Part shown: positions 5,219 to 9,129 of the stretch, piece after piece
Numbering within the stretch: the first letter of the stretch is position 1
Layout of the letters: each line of letters starts with the position of its first letter
Assembly: GCA_028289805.1 (NCBI GenBank)
Contig: JANQNI010000188.1
Coordinates: 1 to 9,129, forward strand
Length of the DNA stretch: 9,129 nucleotides
Reading direction: 5' to 3'
Origin: Thermoplasmatota archaeon
GTDB taxonomy: Archaea; Thermoplasmatota; E2; JACPAO01; JAHFTW01
The notes under the pieces: model-generated
Database searches by the model: none
Told to the model about the DNA's origin: nothing
Seen by the model: the letters and a program-made list of their open reading frames with translations, nothing else
Position numbers and translations under genes: made by a program

Positions 5219-7009
5219 CTACGACGACTTCTCCGCGGCGTAGTAGAACTCGCCGGCCTCCCGCTGCTCCCGGTCGAGGCGGCTGCCGGGCTTGTTGATG
5301 CGGGGGCGGTGGGTCTCGTTGTCGCGGCGGAAGGTGACGTCGACGCCGTCGAGGAACTTGTTCATGCCGTCCCGGAGGTCGTAGGGGCCGGTGGCGAGGC
5401 CGTGCGTGCCGGGCTCGCCGCCGAAGACCATCATGGAGTCGGCCACGAGGTCGAGGAAGTAGACGTCGTGGTCGACGATGAACGCCGAGCGCCCCTTCTT
5501 CTCCATGACGCGGCGCACGGTCTTGGCGCACTGGATGCGCTGGTTGGAGTCCAGGTAGGCGCTGGGTTCGTCGAGGAGGTAGAAGTCGGCGTCCCGGTGC
5601 AGGCACAACGCCACGGCCGTCCTCTGCAACTCGCCGCCGGAGAGGCGCTTGACCTGCTTCTCGAAGAGGGTCTCCAACTGGAGGGGGCGGGTGATCTCGG
5701 CCTTCTCGAAGCCGCTTTGCAGCAGTTCGGGGGCCTCGACCATCAGCATCTCCTTGACGCTGCCGTCGTACTCGGCCTTGATGTACTGGGGCTTGTAGGA
5801 GACGCGGGCTTCGGTGTCGACCTCGCCCTCGTCGGGCTTCAGGACGCCGGCGAGCATCTTGGTGAAGGTGGTCTTGCCGGTGCCGTTGGCGCCCACGACG
5901 CCGACGACCTCGCCGACGTGGATGGTGCCGGGGCCGCTCTCGATGGTGAAGTCGCCGAGCTTCTTCTTCAGGGGCGGGAACCGCAGCAGTTCGTCCAGTT
6001 CGGCGTGGTGCTTGGGCGGCTTGGTCTCGAACTTGATGGCCTCGTCCCGGACGCGGATGTTCTCGTCGGGGAGGTAGCCGTCGAGGTAGGTGTTGACGCC
6101 GTTGCGAACGGCCTTGGCGGGGGTGATGACGCCGTAGGCGCCCTCGTCGCCGTAGGCGAGGTGGAGCTGGTCCGAGAGGAAGTCCAGGACGGCCAGGTCG
6201 TGCTCGATGACCAGCACGCGCTTCTTCTCGGCGAGCTTCTGGATGACCTTGCTGACGCGCAGCCGCTCGTGGATGTCGAGGTAGCTGCTGGGTTCGTCGA
6301 AGAAGTAGACGTCGGCGTCCTTCAGGAGCGTGGCGCTGATGGCGATGCGTTGCAGCTCACCGCCGCTGACCTGGTCGAGCTTGCGCCCCAGGACGTGGTC
6401 GATGTTCATCTGTGGGACGACCTCGTCCCAGCGGCCGTCCTTGTCCACGGCCTTCAGGAGTTGCTTGACCTCGCCGTTGAACGCCTTGGGGATCTGGTCG
6501 ACGTACTGGGGCTTGCGCGCCGTCGTGACGCCGTGGTCGACGACGCCCTTGAGGTAGTCGCCCAGCTCCGTGCCCCGGAACCGCTCCAGCACGGGGTCCC
6601 AGGACGCCTCGGTCTCCCAGTCGCCCAGGTTGGGGATCTCCTCGCCGCTGAGGATCTTCATCGCCGTGGACTTGCCGATGCCGTTGGGGCCCAGGATGCC
6701 CACGGGGGCACCCTGCTTGGGCACGGGGAGGCGGAACAGGCGGAAGCCGTTCTTGCCGTACTGGTGCACCAGTTCGCCCTCCAGCGCCTCCGGCAACCCG
6801 ATGATCTTGATGGCGTCGAAGGGGCACTTGTTGACGCAGATGCCGCAGCCGATGCAGAGGTCCTCGCTGATGATGGGCTTGCCGTGGCTGCCCATGTAGA
6901 TGGTCTCCGTCACGCCGCTGCGCACGGGCGGACAGAAGTTGATGCACTCGCTGTTGCACTTGCGGGGTTGGCATCGGTCCTCCAGGAGGACGGCGACGCG
7001 GAGGCTCAC
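5219..7009 (-). CDS. rli1: ABCE1/Rli1 ribosome-recycling ATPase
   Basis: 596 residues, full length. ABCE1 splits the ribosome after termination, acting with aRF1 or Pelota, and is essential in archaea. The iron-sulfur domain has C13, C18, C22, C26 and then C52, C55, C58, C62, enough for two [4Fe-4S] clusters. The first ATPase domain has Walker A GPNGIGKST (107-115), signature VSGGELQR (214-221), Walker B DVYFFDE (233-239) and switch His270. The second has GANGTGKTT (373-381), LSGGELQR (456-463), DFYLLDE (475-481) and His514. All key residues are intact. The only usable start is GTG at 7009: an in-frame TAG lies eight codons upstream with no ATG, GTG or TTG between. A CTTTTG box 26 nt before it implies leaderless translation. 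A 15-bp direct repeat straddles the start. Confidence 0.98.
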   Translation of the reverse strand: MSLRVAVLLEDRCQPRKCNSECINFCPPVRSGVTETIYMGSHGKPIISEDLCIGCGICVNKCPFDAIKIIGLPEALEGELVHQYGKNGFRLFRLPVPKQGAPVGILGPNGIGKSTAMKILSGEEIPNLGDWETEASWDPVLERFRGTELGDYLKGVVDHGVTTARKPQYVDQIPKAFNGEVKQLLKAVDKDGRWDEVVPQMNIDHVLGRKLDQVSGGELQRIAISATLLKDADVYFFDEPSSYLDIHERLRVSKVIQKLAEKKRVLVIEHDLAVLDFLSDQLHLAYGDEGAYGVITPAKAVRNGVNTYLDGYLPDENIRVRDEAIKFETKPPKHHAELDELLRFPPLKKKLGDFTIESGPGTIHVGEVVGVVGANGTGKTTFTKMLAGVLKPDEGEVDTEARVSYKPQYIKAEYDGSVKEMLMVEAPELLQSGFEKAEITRPLQLETLFEKQVKRLSGGELQRTAVALCLHRDADFYLLDEPSAYLDSNQRIQCAKTVRRVMEKKGRSAFIVDHDVYFLDLVADSMMVFGGEPGTHGLATGPYDLRDGMNKFLDGVDVTFRRDNETHRPRINKPGSRLDREQREAGEFYYAAEKSS

Positions 7010-7029
7010 GGTGGCGGCGACGCGGAGGC
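6991..7029. repeat. 15-bp direct repeat with 24-bp period across the rli1 start
   Basis: CGGCGACGCGGAGGC occurs at 6991-7005 and again at 7015-7029. The offset is 24 bp, exactly eight codons, and the repeat lies on both sides of the GTG start of rli1. Read in frame, the upstream copy would encode RLRVA and the downstream copy SLRVAV of the real N-terminus. It looks like a small tandem duplication at the start of the gene. Confidence 0.8.
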
Positions 7030-7030
7030 G

Positions 7031-7040
7031 CTACAAAAGG
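7031..7040 (-). promoter_or_regulatory. TATA-like box of rli1
   Basis: CCTTTTGTAG on the minus strand, preceded by a C-rich CCACCCC stretch, is centred 26 nt before the GTG start. Its TAG is also the in-frame stop that limits the coding region upstream. The distance leaves no leader. Confidence 0.6.
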
Positions 7041-7054
7041 GGGGTGGAAGCCCC

Positions 7055-7291
7055 TTACCCGGACCCCGACCGCGCAACGAGCGTGGTGCGGTCCGGAGCT
7101 TGCACGTCCGGGCAGGTGAGGCCAAGGAGGTCGCAGGCTTGCGCGTATGCGTCGCAGACCGCCCGGACGATGCCCTCGCCGCCGCACAGGCTTGCGGGGG
7201 CGACGTCCGCGTCGGAGACAGCGCTGGAGGTCGGGACGGCGAGCAGGGCGAGGAGGGTCAGGATGACGTGGGCACGCATGGAATCCACCAT
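7055..7291 (-). CDS. Small secreted four-cysteine protein, function unknown
   Basis: 78 residues from ATG 7291, or 74 from the internal ATG at 7279. The N-terminus is a signal peptide: MVDSMRAHV, hydrophobic ILTLLALLAV, then PTSSA as a likely cleavage site. The mature part of about 54 residues has four cysteines in a cluster (C36, C46, C53 and C60 in the longer form; spacing 9, 6 and 6 residues), likely forming two disulfides outside the cell. No family is recognised. The upstream ATG is preferred because a CTTACAC box lies 26 nt before it, the spacing seen at other genes here; neither ATG has a good Shine-Dalgarno sequence. The frame is open far upstream (to 8965), but that part is antisense to the protease gene and is a shadow. 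It is divergent from the protease, sharing a 120-bp spacer, so related roles or shared control are possible but unproven. Confidence 0.7.
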   Translation of the reverse strand: MVDSMRAHVILTLLALLAVPTSSAVSDADVAPASLCGGEGIVRAVCDAYAQACDLLGLTCPDVQAPDRTTLVARSGSG

Positions 7292-7297
7292 TGCGTG

Positions 7298-7308
7298 GGA
7301 GCGGCTCC
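7298..7308. promoter_or_regulatory. Dyad GGAGC-G-GCTCC in the core promoter of the small secreted gene
   Basis: A perfect 5+1+5 inverted repeat between the CTTACAC box and the ATG at 7291. Such a place would let a bound protein block transcription, so it is a possible operator. Short GC dyads are common in a GC-rich genome, so confidence is low. Confidence 0.25.
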
Positions 7309-7313
7309 AGGAC

Positions 7314-7320
7314 GTGTAAG
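7314..7320 (-). promoter_or_regulatory. TATA-like box of the small secreted gene
   Basis: CTTACAC on the minus strand, after the purine-rich AAAGG that would suit a TFB-recognition element. It is centred 26 nt before the ATG at 7291 and 38 nt before the one at 7279, which favours the former as a leaderless start. Confidence 0.5.
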
Positions 7321-7343
7321 CCTTTGCGTCCCCTCTGTATGGG

Positions 7344-7360
7344 GCGAGGGTGAACCTCGC
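7344..7360. promoter_or_regulatory. Dyad GCGAGG-N5-CCTCGC midway in the divergent spacer
   Basis: A perfect 6-bp inverted repeat with a 5-bp spacer, lying between the two divergent TATA-like boxes (7314-7320 and 7379-7386). The 17-bp size and central place fit a binding site for a dimeric regulator controlling both genes. No regulator gene is visible nearby. Confidence 0.35.
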
Positions 7361-7378
7361 GTGGGTAGGACGGCGCAT

Positions 7379-7388
7379 GGTTTTTTCG
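7379..7388 (+). promoter_or_regulatory. TATA-like box of the protease gene
   Basis: GGTTTTTTCG, the only T-run in the spacer, is centred about 28 nt before the protease ATG at 7412. This gives a leaderless or almost leaderless mRNA. Confidence 0.5.
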
Positions 7389-7397
7389 TCGTCCCCC

Positions 7398-7410
7398 ACC
7401 TCCTGGAGGT
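7398..7410. promoter_or_regulatory. Dyad ACCTCC-T-GGAGGT just before the protease ATG
   Basis: A perfect 6+1+6 inverted repeat that ends one base before the ATG C-spacer. Its right arm GGAGGT looks like a Shine-Dalgarno sequence but is only one base from the ATG, too near to work normally, and a one-base loop prevents an RNA hairpin. A DNA operator over the transcription start is therefore the better reading. Confidence 0.35.
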
Positions 7411-7411
7411 C

Positions 7412-8893
7412 ATGCGTGTCCCTGCCGTCATCGCCGTGGTTCTCCTGGCCCTCCTGCCTGCTGCCGTCGCCCTGGAGGTCGCCACGCGTGGTGCCCTGTT
7501 GCAGGGCTCCGAGGAGTACGGCCCTGGCGCGTGGGACCTGGGCTACAGCGGCTGCGGCGTCACCATCGCCGTCTTCGACGAGGGCATCGACGACGAGCAC
7601 CCGTGGCTGGCGGGCAAGGTGGTGGCCGGCGTCGACACCACGTTCACGGAGCCCTTCTGGACCCAGGCCAACGGGGGCAACCCCCAACCCGTGGTCGGCA
7701 CGCACGGGACGCCCGTGGCCGGCATGGCCGCCAGCCACTACGGGATGCCGTACTTCCAGGAGGCGGACCGGCCCGACTGGCCCGAGGAGGCGCGCCTGGG
7801 CAGTGCCCCGTGCGCGTGGCTCGTGGACGTGCAGTTCAACGACATCCGGGGCGCCAGCGCCGGGGAGATGGTGGCTGCCTTCGAGTGGGCCATCGAGAAC
7901 GTGGAGAACGACTGGGGGGACCAGGACCCCAGCAACGACGGCATCGAGATCATCACCATGAGCTGGAGCCCCGAGGACGAGACCGACGGGACCACCACGG
8001 TGTGCCAGGCCGCCAACCGGGCCGCCGAGGCGGGCATCATCGTGCTCGGCTCGGCCGGCAACAGCGGCGCGACCGAGCAGAACACCCTCGGGTGCCCCAC
8101 GGGCGCCGACGGGGCCCTCAGCGTCGCCAACACGCTCAACCAGCGCACCATCACGCGCGACGACGACGTGATCACGCCCAGCAGCAGCTTCGGGCCCCGC
8201 ACGGACGACGGCGACGGCGACCCCTACGAGGAGCTGAAGCCCGACGTGGCGGCCCCCGGCACCGACGTCATCAGCACCAACGCCGCCCTCGGTGACGGAA
8301 GCGAGTTTGAGCAGGCGTGCCTGCAACCGGACGAGACGCCCGGCAACGTGGGGACGCCTGCCCACTGCAGCACCTACTTCGGCGGCACCAGCGCCGCGAC
8401 GCCGTTCGTGGCCGGCACCGTGGCCGTCATGCTGCAGGCCAACCCGGACCTGGGTCTGGCCGACGTGCGGGAGATCCTGCACCAGAGCGCCGAGCCCTTC
8501 CCGGGTCAGGAGCCGAGCTTCCCCCACCTGCACGCCACGTACCACGTCCAGATGGCCTACGGGATGCTCGACGCGCGCAAGGCGGTGGCGATGGCCCTGA
8601 CCTGGCCCGGCATGGCCCTGGGCGCGGACACGGACGGAGACAGCGTGCGCGACTACCGGGACGCCGATCCCCGCAACGCGACCGTCCGCGGCGTCGTGGA
8701 GTCCACCCTGGAGGCCGTCGGGGGCCTCGCGGACTCGGACGGCGACGGCGTCGTGGACCAGGACGATGGTGCGCCCCTGGATCCGGAATCCACCGCCCCC
8801 ACGACGGTCGGGCCGGACGGAGAGGACACACCCGCGGGCTTCGTGGCGCTCGTGGCCCTGGCCGCCGCCGTGCTCGTGCGCAGGCGAATGTGA
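7412..8893 (+). CDS. Secreted or surface-anchored subtilisin-family (S8) serine protease
   Basis: 493 residues. A signal peptide (MRVPAVIAVVLLALLPAAVA) is followed directly by the catalytic domain with little or no propeptide, which is unusual since most subtilases need an I9-type prodomain. Active-site residues are Asp56 (IAVFDEGID), His98 (VGTHGTPVAGMAA), oxyanion Asn217 (GSAGNSGA) and Ser327 (FGGTSAATPFVAG). Six cysteines (48, 134, 198, 228, 303, 319) could form three disulfides. After the protease domain come two Asp-rich calcium-type repeats, DTDGDSVRDYRDADP (406-420) and DSDGDGVVDQDDGAPLDPE (441-459), as in thrombospondin type 3 repeats. A Thr/Pro linker leads to PAGFVALVALAAAVLVRRRM, which resembles the PGF-CTERM archaeosortase signal but reads PAGF; a plain membrane anchor is possible. 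The frame is open upstream to 4025, but that is antisense to rli1 and others. The ATG at 7412 is set by the signal peptide and promoter spacing. Confidence 0.93.
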   Translation: MRVPAVIAVVLLALLPAAVALEVATRGALLQGSEEYGPGAWDLGYSGCGVTIAVFDEGIDDEHPWLAGKVVAGVDTTFTEPFWTQANGGNPQPVVGTHGTPVAGMAASHYGMPYFQEADRPDWPEEARLGSAPCAWLVDVQFNDIRGASAGEMVAAFEWAIENVENDWGDQDPSNDGIEIITMSWSPEDETDGTTTVCQAANRAAEAGIIVLGSAGNSGATEQNTLGCPTGADGALSVANTLNQRTITRDDDVITPSSSFGPRTDDGDGDPYEELKPDVAAPGTDVISTNAALGDGSEFEQACLQPDETPGNVGTPAHCSTYFGGTSAATPFVAGTVAVMLQANPDLGLADVREILHQSAEPFPGQEPSFPHLHATYHVQMAYGMLDARKAVAMALTWPGMALGADTDGDSVRDYRDADPRNATVRGVVESTLEAVGGLADSDGDGVVDQDDGAPLDPESTAPTTVGPDGEDTPAGFVALVALAAAVLVRRRM

Positions 8894-8921
8894 AGGGGAA
8901 GGAGGGTGAGCGTGGGTTCGT

Positions 8922-8947
8922 GGGTGCCGCGTGTACGTGAGGCGCCC
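8922..8947 (+). terminator. Possible hairpin after the protease gene
   Basis: GGGTGCC (8922-8928) can pair with GGCGCCC (8941-8947) in the plus-strand RNA with one G-U pair and a 12-nt loop, starting 29 nt after the protease stop in the 64-bp gap between convergent genes. No T-run follows, and archaeal termination depends mainly on T-runs, so it may instead protect the 3' end or mean nothing. Confidence 0.25.
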
Positions 8948-8957
8948 TGGGCTGAAC

Positions 8958-9129
8958 CTACTCAACGCACGAGCGCCCGAGGGCCGCCTTGCAGGCGGTG
9001 TCGACGGCGCGGCCGACGGCGGTGCAGTAGCCGTACCAGGGCTCGACGGTGATGCAGTTCCAGGAGACCGCCACGTCGGAGGCGTCGGTGGAGCGGTCCC
9101 AGCAGCCGTGGCCGGTGGCGGTGGTGCAG
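8958..9129 (-). CDS. C-terminal part of a cysteine-rich, probably exported protein
   Basis: The last 56 residues of a gene that begins beyond the right edge; the stop is TAG at 8958-8960. The visible part has six cysteines (at 1, 9, 25, 35, 46 and 54 of the fragment) along with four Trp and two Tyr, typical of small disulfide-bonded extracellular domains. Nearly every codon ends in G or C, which strongly supports coding in this frame. The end DTACKAALGRSCVE loosely resembles the AQACDLLGLTC stretch of the small secreted protein at 7055-7291; the likeness is weak and may be chance. No family is recognised, and a signal peptide cannot be checked because the N-terminus is missing. It is convergent with the protease gene, with a 64-bp gap. 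Confidence 0.65.
   Translation of the reverse strand, partial: CTTATGHGCWDRSTDASDVAVSWNCITVEPWYGYCTAVGRAVDTACKAALGRSCVE

Noticed and set aside
5219..7009. ABC transporter ATPase as identity for the 596-residue protein
   Set aside because: The N-terminal eight-cysteine iron-sulfur domain and twin ATPase domains in one chain with SGGELQR signatures are specific to ABCE1; no permease is nearby.
7405..7410. GGAGGT as the ribosome binding site of the protease
   Set aside because: Only one base separates it from the ATG, too close for normal pairing; the TATA-like box spacing points to a leaderless mRNA.
4025..7411. Upstream 1,129 codons in frame with the protease
   Set aside because: Fully antisense to rli1, the membrane-protein gene and the FKBP gene; composition is Val/Leu/Asp/Gly/Ala-rich low complexity without any domain. 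The signal peptide at 7412 marks the real start.
7292..8965. Long minus-strand open frame upstream of the small secreted gene
   Set aside because: It is antisense to the catalytic motifs of the protease and encodes a Gly/Val/Arg/His-rich peptide without motifs; a signal peptide begins at 7291 or 7279.
1..9129. CRISPR array, tRNA, rRNA, insertion sequence or phage genes
   Set aside because: No regular repeat-spacer pattern, no tRNA-like arms, no transposase or phage motif was seen on either strand; coding density and composition are uniform.

Overview
The window looks like archaeal chromosome, very GC-rich, with G or C at almost every third codon position. The best marker is a complete ABCE1/Rli1 ribosome-recycling ATPase with its N-terminal iron-sulfur domain, found only in archaea and eukaryotes. 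Other archaeal signs are the long-type FKBP isomerase, TATA-like boxes about 26-29 nt before start codons with no room for a leader, and a sorting-like tail (short motif, hydrophobic stretch, arginines) on an exported protease. The exact lineage cannot be read from the sequence; a GC-rich Thermoplasmatota or other euryarchaeal relative is a guess.

Left part (1-3714, minus strand): a compact fixC-fixX-fixA-fixB operon. It encodes an ETF:quinone-oxidoreductase-like flavoprotein, its ferredoxin-like partner and the two ETF subunits. Together they should pass electrons from a dehydrogenase or NADH to the quinone pool, possibly with electron bifurcation to ferredoxin. Junctions are a 1-nt overlap, a 5-nt gap and a 1-nt gap. 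fixB runs off the left edge.

Middle part (3746-7009, minus strand): a 72-residue zinc-ribbon protein, a 238-residue FKBP/SlyD-type prolyl isomerase, a 135-residue single-pass membrane protein of unknown function, and rli1. All lie on one strand, but each seems to have its own near-leaderless promoter, so they are neighbours more than one operon.

Right part (7055-9129): an exported group. A small secreted four-cysteine protein (minus) is divergent from a subtilisin-family protease (plus) that has a signal peptide, intact catalytic residues, two Asp-rich calcium-type repeats and a C-terminal sorting or anchor segment. The 120-bp divergent spacer holds three dyad-symmetric elements. Convergent to the protease at the right edge is the C-terminal part of a cysteine-rich protein.

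No stretch over 300 bases lacks a gene; the longest spacer is the 120-bp divergent one. I saw no rRNA, tRNA, CRISPR, insertion sequence or attachment site. I did not find a clear undescribed system. The least explained material is the group of small cysteine-containing exported proteins around the protease.
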